This document shows positions 8,038 to 18,354 of a stretch of DNA of 42,616 bases, in pieces. The DNA is taken from contig NZ_RBRE01000002.1 in the NCBI RefSeq assembly GCF_003700275.1, positions 1 through 42,616 of the forward strand, written 5' to 3'. Origin of the DNA: Pseudomonas cichorii (lineage in GTDB: Bacteria; Pseudomonadota; Gammaproteobacteria; Pseudomonadales; Pseudomonadaceae). Positions within the stretch are counted from its first letter, which is position 1; each line of letters begins with the position of its first letter. The position numbers and the translations under genes were made by a program. Under the pieces are notes generated by a model. The model ran no database searches. It saw nothing but the letters and a program-made list of their open reading frames with translations, and was not told where the DNA came from.

Positions 8038-10950
8038 TCACTCCAGCTCGCTCAATACCTTGGACACACTCTCGACAAAAAATTCCACGCTTTGCCGGGT
8101 GGTGCACATCGGCGGTTTGATCTTGAGGATGTTCAGGTAATCACCGGTCGGTTGCATGAAAATGCCCAGCTCGCGCAGACGATCGCACAGTTGCGCGGTC
8201 TCTTCGGTGGCGGGCTCCAGCGTCTGGCGATCCCGAACGAACTCGACCCCCAGATAAAAGCCCATGCCATGCACGGCGCCCACCAGCGGATGTTTATCGG
8301 CCAACGCCTGCAACCGCGCCTTGAAGTGGTCACCGATCAGCCTGGCGTTTTCCCAGAGGTTTTCCTCTTCCATCACATCCAGCACCGCCATGCCGATCCG
8401 GCAACTGACCGGGCTGCCGCCGGAGGACGAGAAGAAATAGCCTTCGGCTTCCAGCGCTTCGGCAATTTCGCGACGGGTGATGACTGCGCCGAGCGGATGA
8501 CCGTTGCCCATGCCTTTGGCCATGGTGATGATGTCCGGCACCACGTTCTGTTCTTCAAAACCCCAGAAGTAGTGGCCCAGACGGCCATAACCCACCTGCA
8601 CCTCGTCGGCGATACATACCCCGCCACGCTCACGGATCTTCTGATAGATCTGTTGCAGGTAACCGGGCGGCAGGGAAATCCCGCCGGCATTGCCGTAAAC
8701 CGGCTCACAGATGAAACCCGCGACCTGGCGCTGCTGTTCATCCAGTTTCGCCAGTGCCTGGTCAACGCTTCGTACATAGTCCGCCGTGCTGTCGCGGCCA
8801 CGATAAGGCCCGCGGTAGGTATTTGGTGCGGTCACCGGATGCACCCAGTCCGGGCGGGTACTCAACGCCTGCGGGTTGTCGGCAATCGAGGTGGAAATGG
8901 CGTCGGCGGCCACCGACCAGCCATGATAGGCCTCCAGCACACAGAGCATGTCGCGCCCGCCGCTGTAGGCCCAGGCCAGACGAATCGCCAGGTCATTGGC
9001 CTCGGTGCCGCTGTTGACCAGAAACACCCGATCCATCCCTTCGGGCGCCAGCTTGAGCAGGCGCTCGGAAAACTCGACGAGGGAAGCGTAATGAAAACGC
9101 GAGTTGGTATTGAGCAGCGACCACTGGCGAGCAGCTTCCCGGGCCATGCGCGGATGACCGTGCCCGAGCACCGCGACATTGTTGAGCATGTCCAGATAGG
9201 AACGGCCCTGCATGTCAATCAAGTGATTGCGCCAGCCACGTTCGATCTGCGGCGGGGCCTGATAATAATGCTTCTGCGAACGGGCAAAACTGGCATCGCG
9301 ACGGGCCAGCAGTTGGGGAGAGTCCTGAGTGGCCGGAGCATCACAATCGAAGCCCAGCAAGGTCGAGGGCGACGGGCTCAGGATTCGCCATGCCGCAGCC
9401 CGGGAAGCCGTGGTAAACAGCGGCGGGCTCAGTTCGGCCTGCGTGCACAGTTGCAGCAGCAAGGAGCCGCCGCCCTGCCCGATCACATCGCCGGCCGCGA
9501 CAAGACTGCCCGGTTTCAGGTTCGTGTCTGCGCCCCATAGCCTCAAGCTCAGCACATCGCCGACCAGCCATAACGCCGCATCGGCGGTCAGGCGCAGGGT
9601 TGCGTTGAACGGTGCATGCAGCGCTGTCTCGGCGGGAATGTGCAGTTCGACATGCAGGGCAAAGGTATCGGGCTCCCTGGCGCTATCGGGCAAGGTGCGT
9701 GACAGCCGATATTCACCGAACCGGCTTGAGGCCACGCCGGTCTGTCCGGCAGCGGCCTTCAACAAACGCTCGTCGATGCCGTCCTGCTCCCAGTTGCCGG
9801 CCTCAAAGTGTTCGCTGAGCACGCTCAGATCCACGGTCTGGAACTCATGCCCGGCCAGGCTCGGCAGCAACGGAAAATAGACCGGTTGCACGGGCGTCGG
9901 AGGCTCGATCCCGACCGCTTGCAGGATTGCCGTTTCCATCAGGCTCATCGGCACCGACGTGGCTACCTCGAAGATGCCCCATTCGCCTTCGAGGTTGGCC
10001 TGGATATAGGCATTGTCCGGCTCGACACTGGCCTGCTGTTCACTGCTGAGCACCAGCACCGCCGAACGGGCGACAATCAGCGGCCACAAGGCCTGCAACT
10101 CGGCGAGTTTCAGAGGATTGATGGCGTGGTAAGCGCGTATGACTGGCAGGATATAGAACGGATCGCCTGCGGCGTGGTGCAGCAGCGCCGCGCAAGTGAC
10201 CGACAGATCCGCTACCCGCCAGGTCGTGACCAGATCACCGAAATCGATCAGCCCCTGCAGTTGCCAACGCCGCTGCGCATCCCGCGACCAGACCACGTTG
10301 TGCTCGGTGATATCCAGATGAACAGCCTGAACCGGCAGTTGCGCAATCAGCGGCAGCAAGCGTCTGTGCGCCTGCTCGGCGGCATCCATCAGGCAGGTGC
10401 GCTCATGGGCGCTGTCTATCACCGGTAACAGATGCTTGATCAGCGCATGGGCATGCCGGGGGTCCCATTGCAGAATGCGCTCCAGGCCGGGATGCTCGAA
10501 CCCGACAAGCGCCTGATCGACCTGTGCGCACAATTCGCCGAGCCCGGTCAGCACTTCATGGCTCAGGTGCTGAACATGGCCCATCGACTGACCGTCGATA
10601 AACTCCAGCAAACGCACATGCACAGCCTGCCCTTCGATGTTCAGGGACAACAACTGCTCGGTGCTGTTGGCACGAATCACGCCCGGCACACGCACATTTG
10701 AATGGCTGGCCAGATGTTCGAGCGCCGCATGCTGGGCGTCCAGCTCCACGGTGGAATAATCGCCATGGCAGATTTTCAGCACGTAGCGGCGCTGGCCGGC
10801 GTCGAGCAGAAAGTTGCGATCCTGCTGGCTGCCCAGCTCTTTCAATGACCCGCTCAACCCGTAATGTTGTTCAAGCAGTTGCAGGGCCTGTTCAACATCG
10901 ACCTGCGGGCAAGGCAGGCCGGAGCGGCGGATAAGCGTAGCGAGCGGCAT
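8038..10950 (-). CDS. Fusion of APH-type phosphotransferase, lysostaphin-like segment and class-III PLP aminotransferase
   Basis: A 970-residue three-part cytosolic protein. Residues about 30-330 form an aminoglycoside-phosphotransferase/homoserine-kinase fold with the catalytic loop VHLDITEHNVV (Asp213) and GLIDFGD. Residues about 400-520 hold a short M23-like/lipoyl-like segment (LKPGSLVAAGDVIGQGGGS) with no peptidase zinc motif. Residues about 545-965 are a class-III aminotransferase with FLVNSGTEANDLAIRLA and the PLP lysine at 812 (ITMAKGMGNGHPLG). Known relatives are annotated aminotransferase and sit near amine or polyamine genes. The start at 10950 has GAGG 7 bp upstream; 20 further in-frame codons exist. 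Its position upstream of aguBA suggests an amino-alcohol or polyamine substrate that is phosphorylated and then lysed or transaminated, but that is inference. Confidence 0.9.
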   Translation of the reverse strand: MPLATLIRRSGLPCPQVDVEQALQLLEQHYGLSGSLKELGSQQDRNFLLDAGQRRYVLKICHGDYSTVELDAQHAALEHLASHSNVRVPGVIRANSTEQLLSLNIEGQAVHVRLLEFIDGQSMGHVQHLSHEVLTGLGELCAQVDQALVGFEHPGLERILQWDPRHAHALIKHLLPVIDSAHERTCLMDAAEQAHRRLLPLIAQLPVQAVHLDITEHNVVWSRDAQRRWQLQGLIDFGDLVTTWRVADLSVTCAALLHHAAGDPFYILPVIRAYHAINPLKLAELQALWPLIVARSAVLVLSSEQQASVEPDNAYIQANLEGEWGIFEVATSVPMSLMETAILQAVGIEPPTPVQPVYFPLLPSLAGHEFQTVDLSVLSEHFEAGNWEQDGIDERLLKAAAGQTGVASSRFGEYRLSRTLPDSAREPDTFALHVELHIPAETALHAPFNATLRLTADAALWLVGDVLSLRLWGADTNLKPGSLVAAGDVIGQGGGSLLLQLCTQAELSPPLFTTASRAAAWRILSPSPSTLLGFDCDAPATQDSPQLLARRDASFARSQKHYYQAPPQIERGWRNHLIDMQGRSYLDMLNNVAVLGHGHPRMAREAARQWSLLNTNSRFHYASLVEFSERLLKLAPEGMDRVFLVNSGTEANDLAIRLAWAYSGGRDMLCVLEAYHGWSVAADAISTSIADNPQALSTRPDWVHPVTAPNTYRGPYRGRDSTADYVRSVDQALAKLDEQQRQVAGFICEPVYGNAGGISLPPGYLQQIYQKIRERGGVCIADEVQVGYGRLGHYFWGFEEQNVVPDIITMAKGMGNGHPLGAVITRREIAEALEAEGYFFSSSGGSPVSCRIGMAVLDVMEEENLWENARLIGDHFKARLQALADKHPLVGAVHGMGFYLGVEFVRDRQTLEPATEETAQLCDRLRELGIFMQPTGDYLNILKIKPPMCTTRQSVEFFVESVSKVLSELE

Positions 10951-11182
10951 GTCACAACCTCGTTCCTGTTGATCCCCGGCCAGTTCGGCAGAGGCATTCC
11001 AATCGAGCAACTATAGGGTGCCAGCGCCACGTCACCAAAGTCTGTTCGCTGACCGAACGGCAGATTTATGGCGATGAGACTGCGGCCTATCAATTTATTT
11101 CATTGCATGTACGCCGGATATTGCCCGATGCGACAGGCTATGCTGCATAACGATCAAGACCTACTAGAGAGAAGACCCGATC

Positions 11183-12261
11183 ATGCGAATACTCGTGACC
11201 GGTGGAGCAGGCTTTATCGGCTCTGCGCTGATCCGACACCTGATACAGAATACCGGCCACGAAGTGCTGAACTTCGACAAGCTGACCTATGCCGGCAACC
11301 TTGAGTCGCTGACCAGCATCGCGACCAATACGCGCTACGAATTCGTGCAGGCCGACATCTGCGATCAAGCCAGGGTCAGTGCAGTGCTTGAGCGGTTCGA
11401 GCCGCACGCCATCATGCACCTGGCAGCCGAATCCCATGTGGACCGCTCCATCGATGGCCCTGGCGATTTTATCCAGACCAATATCGTCGGCACCTACAGC
11501 CTGCTGGAAGCCACTCGCGGTTATTGGCTGAAGCTGCCCGAAGCCGAGAAACAGGTCTTCCGTTTTCACCATATCTCTACCGACGAGGTGTATGGCGACC
11601 TGCATGGCGTGGACGAGCTGTTCACCGAAACCACACCCTATGCGCCAAGCTCGCCCTACTCCGCCAGCAAGGCAGCTTCCGATCATCTGGTTCGGGCCTG
11701 GCATCGTACCTATGGGTTGCCGGTGGTTATCACCAACTGCTCGAACAATTACGGGCCGTTTCATTTCCCCGAAAAACTGATCCCGCTGATGATCCTCAAC
11801 GCGCTGGCAGGCAAGCCTCTGCCGGTCTACGGCGACGGCCTGCAAGTGCGCGACTGGCTGTACGTCGAGGACCACGCCAGAGCGTTGCTCAAGGTGGTGA
11901 CCGAGGGCCTGGTTGGCGAGACCTACAACATTGGCGGACACAACGAGCAGAAGAATATCGATGTTGTGCGCGGCATCTGTGCCTTGCTGGAAGAGCTTGC
12001 TCCGAACCGCCCCGCTGGCGTGGAACACTTCAGTGACCTGATCACCCATGTGGTCGATCGTCCGGGGCACGATCAACGCTATGCCATTGATGCAGGCAAG
12101 ATCGAAAACGAGCTGGGCTGGACGCCGGTGGAAACCTTCGATTCAGGCCTGCGCAAGACCGTGCAATGGTATCTGGATAACCTGGACTGGTGCCGCAGGG
12201 TTCAGGATGGCAGTTATCAGGGAGAACGACTGGGCTTCACTGACCACAAGGATCTGATTGC

Positions 12262-12265
<4 letters not shown>
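11183..12265 (+). CDS. rfbB: dTDP-glucose 4,6-dehydratase
   Basis: A 360-residue extended short-chain dehydrogenase that converts dTDP-glucose to dTDP-4-keto-6-deoxyglucose, step two of dTDP-L-rhamnose synthesis. It starts with the NAD-binding [20 protein letters not shown] and has the catalytic [10 protein letters not shown] and YSASKAA with Tyr159/Lys163. It heads the operon rfbB-rfbA-rfbC with a 4-bp ATGA overlap into rfbA. The rhamnose donor feeds LPS or exopolysaccharide. In P. aeruginosa rmlD lies between these two genes; here it is missing and the overlap leaves no room for it. Divergent from the fusion gene with about 230 bp between the starts. Confidence 0.97.
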
Positions 12266-13133
<868 letters not shown>

Positions 13134-13137
<4 letters not shown>

Positions 13138-13679
13138 AAGTGATTGCCACAGAGCTGTCAGACGTCTTTATCATCGAACCCAAAGTCTTCGGCGATGAGC
13201 GTGGCTTCTTCTATGAAAGCTACAACGCCAAGGCCTTTTTTGAAGCGACCGGCCTCAAGCCGAACTTCGTTCAGGACAACCACTCGCGCTCACAGAAGGG
13301 CGTGTTGCGCGGCCTGCATTACCAGATTGAAAACGCCCAGGACAAACTGGTACGCGTCACAGCAGGCGAAGTGCTGGACATCGCCGTGGATATTCGTCGC
13401 AGCTCCCCTACCTTCGGCCAGTGGACCGGGGTACGGCTGTCGGCCGAGAACTCTCGCCAGCTGTTTATCCCCAAGGGTTTTGCCCACGGTTTTGTGGTGC
13501 TGAGCGACTACGCCGAGTTCCTGTACAAGACCACCGATTACTACACGCCGTCCGCCGAGCGCTGCATCCGCTGGGATGACTCCGACCTGGCCATCGACTG
13601 GCAACTGGCCGATGCCCCGCAATTGTCGGCCAAGGATCAGCAAGGCAAGAGCCTGAAAGACGCCGATCTGTTTGCATGA
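13134..13679 (+). CDS. rfbC: dTDP-4-dehydrorhamnose 3,5-epimerase
   Basis: A 181-residue cupin-type epimerase that inverts C3 and C5 of dTDP-4-keto-6-deoxyglucose. The family blocks are [30 protein letters not shown] with the catalytic histidine, and [19 protein letters not shown]. It begins with GTG inside the rfbA stop (overlap GTGA). The product would be dTDP-4-keto-L-rhamnose; the reductase RfbD that finishes the pathway is not in this window. A stem follows directly and then a REP palindrome before dctB. Confidence 0.97.
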
Positions 13680-13680
13680 G

Positions 13681-13704
13681 TGCCTGTCGCTCCGGCGGCA
13701 GGCA
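13681..13704 (+). terminator. Hairpin after rfbC, probable terminator
   Basis: TGCCTGTCGC pairs with GCGGCAGGCA over 10 bp (one G-U) around TCCG, immediately after the rfbC stop. A T run comes only some ten bases later, so termination may be partial. Confidence 0.6.
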
Positions 13705-13749
13705 TAATGCGGTTTTCTGATACGCCTGTTCTGACGCGATCGTGAGATT

Positions 13750-13788
13750 CGCGAATGAATTCGTTCCCGACGAACGCATTCATTCGCG
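13750..13788. repeat. REP palindrome between rfbC and dctB
   Basis: Arms at 13750-13766 and 13772-13788 pair over 16 of 17 positions (CGCGAATGAATTCGTTC against GAACGCATTCATTCGCG). The core is the same GCGAATgAATTCG motif as the palindromes at 17491 and 19681. An in-frame ATG lies in it but is unlikely to be the dctB start. Confidence 0.85.
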
Positions 13789-13826
13789 CAAGACAGGCCA
13801 GTAAACCTTTTGGCCAGCGCCCAGAC

Positions 13827-15641
13827 ATGACTACCAAACCTGCCATTCCACAACGCCCCCGCTGGCGCAGCCTCGCCCTTCTGGCCCTGTGTCTTGCGCC
13901 GCTGTTGTGGCCGCTCGAACACCTTGCCGAGCGCTACTATCGCAGCGAACTGGCCAGCCAGAATCGCCAGACTCTGGATCTGTACGTGGCAAGCCTGCTG
14001 GGCACACTGCATCGCTACGAAACCCTGCCGCAGATCCTCGGCGACCTTCCGGCCCTGCATGATGCGCTGGACAAACCTCACGATCAGGCGACCCAGACCC
14101 ACGCCAATCATCTGCTGCGCGACATCGTCCGCCAGACCGGCGCGGACGTCATGTACCTGATGGACCGCAATGGCATGACCATCGCGGCCTCCAATTCGGA
14201 TCAGCACGACAGCTTCATAGGCCGCAACTTCTCGTTCCGCCCGTATTTCCGGGATGCGCTGGCCGGCAAGCTGGGGCGTTTCTTCGGCCTGGGCACCACC
14301 TCGGTCAAGCGCGGCTATTTTTTCGCGGCGCCCGTCAGTGAAGCCGGTGAAGTCACCGGGGTGCTGGTGGTCAAAGTCGATCTGGACCATACCGAAACGT
14401 TATGGGGCAAGACGCCCGAGCAGTTGCTGCTCACCGATCAGAATGGCGTGGTGATCCTGACGTCCAACCCTGAATGGCGTTTCCGGGCGACTCGCGAACT
14501 GAGCGAGGACGAAAAGAAAGCCATAGTCGCCATCCAGCCATATCCGACCCGTGATCCACGTCCGTTGAAGCTCGATGAACGCGCCTGGCTGACCCAGACC
14601 CGCTCGATTGCCGAAACCGACTGGAATGTGAGCATTCTGGCGCCGCGTGTGCTGGTCGACCGTCAGGTGCGTACCGTGGTGGCGATTGGCGGCGCAGGCT
14701 TGCTGGTACTGATGTCGCTGCTGGGCCTGATGATGCAGCGCCGTCGTCATTATCTGGAGCGTATCGCCTTCGAGGCCAAGGCCCGGCGCGAGCTGGAGAT
14801 GCGGGTCATCGAGCGCACCAGCGATCTGGAAGGCCTCAACAGTCGGCTCAAGCAGGAAGTGCTGGAGCGCGAACAGGCCCAGCAGGAACTGGTACGCGCC
14901 CAGGATGAACTGGTGCAGGCCGGCAAGCTCTCGGCACTGGGCACCATGTCGGCCAGTATCAGTCACGAACTCAACCAGCCGCTGGCAGCGATCCGCAGCT
15001 ATGCCGAAAACGCCGAAGTGCTGCTCGATCACCAGCGCACCGAAGACGCACGCGGCAACCTGAAGCTGATCAGCGAACTGACCGGCCGCATGGCTTCGAT
15101 CATCGCCCACTTGCGTGCTTTCGCCCGTCGGGATCGGCATGCGCCGGAAAGCGTGGCCCTGCAACCGGCACTGGACGATGCCCTGGCTCTGCTGGCCAAG
15201 CGGCGGCGGGCCATGGAAGTCGAGTTGATCCGCGATCTGCCGGACGCGACGCTATGGGTCCAGGCCGGCGAAACCCGCCTGCGCCAGGTGCTCGGCAACC
15301 TGCTGGCCAATGCTCTGGATGCGCTGACCGAAAAAGGTCCGCCGCGCAGACTGTGGATAAGTGCCGAAGCCACCGCCGATGGCGTCAATCTGTACATTCG
15401 CGACAATGGCCCGGGCTTTACCCAGGAAGCACTGGAACGGGCACGCGAGCCGTTTTTCACCACCAAGACCCGCACTCAGGGCCTTGGGCTGGGACTGGCG
15501 ATCTGCGATACGCTGATGCGCGCCCTGGACGGCGAACTGCTGTTCGCCAATCACCCGACCGGTGGCGCACTGCTTACCCTGCGCCTGCGCGCCGGATCTT
15601 CCGGGGCCAACCTTCAACCGCCAGAGGATCTCTCCGCATGA
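13827..15641 (+). CDS. dctB: C4-dicarboxylate sensor histidine kinase DctB
   Basis: A 604-residue inner-membrane sensor kinase. A first membrane segment (about 15-32) is followed by a periplasmic double-Cache sensing region (about 35-290, with FIGRNFSFRPYFRDALAG and GTTSVKRGYFFAAPV), a second membrane segment (about 295-315), a coiled coil and a kinase core without HAMP. The phosphoacceptor is His380 in SASISHELNQPLAAIRSYAEN; ATP-binding boxes are VLGNLLANALDAL, DNGPGF and GLGLGLAIC. The FSFRPYF motif is typical of DctB, which senses succinate, fumarate and malate. It overlaps dctD by ATGA. ATG 13827 opens on a proper membrane anchor; 24 more codons are open upstream but overlap the REP. The gene follows rfbC as dctB follows rmlC in P. 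aeruginosa. Confidence 0.92.
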   Translation: MTTKPAIPQRPRWRSLALLALCLAPLLWPLEHLAERYYRSELASQNRQTLDLYVASLLGTLHRYETLPQILGDLPALHDALDKPHDQATQTHANHLLRDIVRQTGADVMYLMDRNGMTIAASNSDQHDSFIGRNFSFRPYFRDALAGKLGRFFGLGTTSVKRGYFFAAPVSEAGEVTGVLVVKVDLDHTETLWGKTPEQLLLTDQNGVVILTSNPEWRFRATRELSEDEKKAIVAIQPYPTRDPRPLKLDERAWLTQTRSIAETDWNVSILAPRVLVDRQVRTVVAIGGAGLLVLMSLLGLMMQRRRHYLERIAFEAKARRELEMRVIERTSDLEGLNSRLKQEVLEREQAQQELVRAQDELVQAGKLSALGTMSASISHELNQPLAAIRSYAENAEVLLDHQRTEDARGNLKLISELTGRMASIIAHLRAFARRDRHAPESVALQPALDDALALLAKRRRAMEVELIRDLPDATLWVQAGETRLRQVLGNLLANALDALTEKGPPRRLWISAEATADGVNLYIRDNGPGFTQEALERAREPFFTTKTRTQGLGLGLAICDTLMRALDGELLFANHPTGGALLTLRLRAGSSGANLQPPEDLSA

Positions 15642-17023
15642 GTTCGGATACCGCCATCGACAGCCACATTCAAGTGGTGCTGATCGACGACGACTCGCAC
15701 CTGCGCCAGGCCTTGAGCCAGACGCTCGACCTGGCGGGCCTGAAAGTCCTGCCGCTGGCCGAAGCCAACGGGCTGGCCAATCGCATCGGGCGCGACTGGC
15801 CGGGCGTGATTGTCAGCGATATCCGCATGCCCGGCATGGATGGCCTTGAGCTGTTGAGCCATCTGCACAGCCAGGACCCCGAGTTGCCGGTGTTGCTGAT
15901 CACCGGCCATGGCGATGTACCGCTGGCCGTTCAGGCGATGCGCGCCGGAGCCTATGACTTTCTCGAAAAGCCTTTCGCCAGCGATGCCTTGCTCGACAGC
16001 GTACGCCGGGCCCTGGCCTTGCGCCGGCTGGTGCTGGATAACCGCAGCCTGCGCATGGCATTGAGCGATCGCCAGCAACTGAGCACCCGGCTGGTCGGCC
16101 AGTCGACACCGATGTTGCGTCTGCGCGAACAGATCGGCGCTCTGGCAGCCACCCGCGCCGATGTGCTGATCCTCGGCGAAACCGGTGCGGGCAAGGAAGT
16201 GGTGGCCAGAGCCCTGCATGACCTGTCGAACCGTCGTAACGGACCCTTTGTCGCGATCAATGCCGGAGCACTCGCCGAGTCGGTGGTGGAAAGCGAGCTG
16301 TTCGGCCATGAGTCCGGCGCGTTCACCGGCGCGCAAAAGCGCCGCATCGGCAAGTTCGAGTTCGCCAATGGCGGCACGCTGTTTCTCGATGAAATCGAAA
16401 GCATGAGCATGGACGTGCAGGTCAAGCTGCTGCGCCTGCTGCAGGAGCGCGTGGTCGAACGCATGGGCAGCAATCAGCAGATTCCGCTGGATATCCGGGT
16501 GATCGCCGCCACCAAGGAAGACTTGCGTCAGGCCGCCGACCAGGGTCGTTTTCGGGCTGACCTGTATTACCGGCTGAATGTCGCCTCGCTGCGCATCCCG
16601 CCACTGCGCGAACGAGGCGAAGACGCGCTGATGCTGTTCGAGCACTACGCCGATGCCGCCAGCACCCGCCACGGCATTCCCAAGCATGAACTCAAACCGG
16701 GCCAGCGCGCCCTGCTGCTGCGGCACAACTGGCCGGGCAACGTGCGTGAACTGCAAAATGCCGCCGAGCGCTTTGCCCTCGGACTGGAGCTGGAACTTGA
16801 AGGCGGCACCACGCAGGAAGCCGCGCCGCTCAGTGGCGGCCTGAGCGATCAGGTGGAAAGTTTCGAGCGCGCCTTGATCGCCGCGGAACTGGCACGCCCG
16901 CACAGTTCGGTGCGCAGCCTGGCCGAAGCGCTGGGGCTGCCGCGCAAGACCCTGCATGACAAGCTGCGCAAGCACGGCCTGAGTTTCGGCGACAGCAGCG
17001 GAGGCTCCGATGAGCTCGAATGA
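15638..17023 (+). CDS. dctD: Sigma-54-dependent C4-dicarboxylate response regulator DctD
   Basis: A 461-residue NtrC-family activator. The receiver domain (1-120) has the phospho-acceptor Asp61 in VIVSDIRMPGMDGLE and LEKPFASDAL. The AAA+ domain (about 145-370) has Walker A LGETGAGKEVVARAL, GAFTGA at 227-232 for sigma-54 contact, and Walker B GGTLFLDEIES. The Fis-type helix-turn-helix is at the end (SVRSLAEALGLPRKTLHDKL). Phosphorylated by DctB, it activates sigma-54 promoters of dicarboxylate transport genes. Neither dctA nor dctPQM is next to it here, so its targets must be elsewhere. Start ATG 15638 overlaps the dctB stop. Confidence 0.93.
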   Translation: MSSDTAIDSHIQVVLIDDDSHLRQALSQTLDLAGLKVLPLAEANGLANRIGRDWPGVIVSDIRMPGMDGLELLSHLHSQDPELPVLLITGHGDVPLAVQAMRAGAYDFLEKPFASDALLDSVRRALALRRLVLDNRSLRMALSDRQQLSTRLVGQSTPMLRLREQIGALAATRADVLILGETGAGKEVVARALHDLSNRRNGPFVAINAGALAESVVESELFGHESGAFTGAQKRRIGKFEFANGGTLFLDEIESMSMDVQVKLLRLLQERVVERMGSNQQIPLDIRVIAATKEDLRQAADQGRFRADLYYRLNVASLRIPPLRERGEDALMLFEHYADAASTRHGIPKHELKPGQRALLLRHNWPGNVRELQNAAERFALGLELELEGGTTQEAAPLSGGLSDQVESFERALIAAELARPHSSVRSLAEALGLPRKTLHDKLRKHGLSFGDSSGGSDELE

Positions 17024-17480
17024 ACATGATTCGTCAGGGCAAGCGCTGGAGCGTGTTCTGCACCACGATATCCCGCTGACTCGCGAAATGGGCATGCGGG
17101 TCATCGACTGGCAGGAACACCGGCTACGCCTGCACCTGCCGCTGGCCCCCAATATCAACCACAAGAGCACTCTGTTCGGCGGCAGCCTGTATTGCGGCGC
17201 GGTACTGGCAGGCTGGGGCTGGCTGCATCTGAGGTTGCAGGAGGCCGGGATCGACGATGGGCATATCGTGATTCAGGATGGGCAGATCAGTTATCCACTA
17301 CCGGTGCGCGGTGATGCGATTGCCCTGTGCGATGCGCCGGATGATGCCCAATGGGACAGATTCATCGCCACCTACCAGCGCCGGGGCCGCGCGCGCCTGA
17401 CCCTGCAAACCCGCATCACCGCTCAGGACAGTGATGTGGATGCGGTCAGGTTTACCGGGCAGTTTGTGTTGCATCGGTGA
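17010..17480 (+). CDS. YiiD C-terminal-type thioesterase
   Basis: A 156-residue hot-dog-fold protein of the thioesterase group PF09500 (C-terminal domain of E. coli YiiD). The central helix region shows INHKSTLFGGSLYCGAVLAGWGWLHLRL, characteristic of this group, followed by strands ISYPLPVRGDAIA and RGRARLTLQTRI. It probably hydrolyses an acyl-CoA or acyl-ACP, substrate unknown. The start overlaps the end of dctD by 14 bp, so it is co-transcribed with dctBD although no functional link is obvious. Confidence 0.85.
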   Translation: MSSNEHDSSGQALERVLHHDIPLTREMGMRVIDWQEHRLRLHLPLAPNINHKSTLFGGSLYCGAVLAGWGWLHLRLQEAGIDDGHIVIQDGQISYPLPVRGDAIALCDAPDDAQWDRFIATYQRRGRARLTLQTRITAQDSDVDAVRFTGQFVLHR

Positions 17481-17490
17481 ATGAAGCGCT

Positions 17491-17510
17491 TTCGCGAATT
17501 CATTCGCGAA
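17491..17510. repeat. REP palindrome in the convergent gap between the thioesterase and cysQ
   Basis: TTCGCGAAT and ATTCGCGAA form a perfect 9-bp inverted repeat around TC. It covers the cysQ stop codon (17500-17502) and lies 11 bp after the thioesterase stop, so it may end transcription from both sides. Confidence 0.8.
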
Positions 17511-18354
17511 CGATGCCGTCAGCCAGTTCCAGCAGTTTCCCGCGCCATGTCGCCTGGGCAGGCAAGGCCAGGAAGAACGGGTTGAGCAAGGACTCACGGG
17601 GCGGATAGCTGAACGGCTGGCCATCGAGTTGCAGCACTTCTCCACCAGCGCCTTCCAGTACACCCTGAGCCGCAGCGGTATCCCACTGTGAAGTCGGTGC
17701 CAGACGTGGATAGCAATCGGCCGCGCCTTCGGCCAGCAGACAGAACTTCAACGAGCTGCCGATGCTGGTCAGTTGCAACTCGCCCATAGCGGCGGACAAT
17801 CCCGCCAGCAAGCGCTCCTGTTCGGGGCTGGAATGGCGGCGGCTGGCGACCACGGTAAAATCCTGGCCGACACCCGGCTCGTCGCGCACCGTAACAGGCG
17901 CACTGTGCCCGGCATTATCGCTGCGCCAGGCACCCAGGCCGGCGCCACCGAAATAGCAGCGGTTATTGGTGGGCATCGACACCACGCCAAACACCACGCG
18001 GCCCCGTTCGATCAGCGCGACATTGACCGTGAACTCTTCGCTACCGGAGATGAACTCCTTGGTGCCGTCCAGCGGGTCCACCAGCCACCAGCGCTCCCAG
18101 CCCGCGCGCTCGCTCAGGGGAATATCGGCGTCTTCTTCGGATAACACATGAATCGAAGGATCAAGGGCCTGCAAACCATCGACCAGTACCTGATGGGCCG
18201 CCAGATCGGCAGCGGTCACCGGCGAATCGTCGGCCTTGGCGGTCACGGCAACGTCGGCTCGCCAGAACGGTAGGATTGCTTCACCCGCCGACCGGACAAG
18301 AGCGATCACCGGGGCAAGGAGTGGATGCGGCAGGTTGTCGAATACATCGGTCAT
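17500..18354 (-). CDS. cysQ: 3'(2'),5'-bisphosphate nucleotidase
   Basis: A 284-residue magnesium-dependent phosphatase of the inositol-monophosphatase superfamily that removes the 3' phosphate of adenosine 3',5'-bisphosphate (PAP) left by sulfate assimilation. Metal-ligand motifs are VLSEEDADIP, WLVDPLDGTKEF and the later AGLGAWRS and APTSQWDTAAAQGVLEGAG. The start codon overlaps the nudE stop (ATGA), so nudE-cysQ is one transcript. Its last codons lie inside a REP palindrome. Confidence 0.95.
   Translation of the reverse strand: MTDVFDNLPHPLLAPVIALVRSAGEAILPFWRADVAVTAKADDSPVTAADLAAHQVLVDGLQALDPSIHVLSEEDADIPLSERAGWERWWLVDPLDGTKEFISGSEEFTVNVALIERGRVVFGVVSMPTNNRCYFGGAGLGAWRSDNAGHSAPVTVRDEPGVGQDFTVVASRRHSSPEQERLLAGLSAAMGELQLTSIGSSLKFCLLAEGAADCYPRLAPTSQWDTAAAQGVLEGAGGEVLQLDGQPFSYPPRESLLNPFFLALPAQATWRGKLLELADGIVRE

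Noticed and set aside
8092..9540. 482-codon plus-strand open frame
   Set aside because: It is antisense to the aminotransferase domain; low-complexity composition and no start signals.
15614..17170. 518-codon minus-strand open frame
   Set aside because: It is antisense to dctD, whose receiver, AAA+ and Fis motifs are all on the plus strand.
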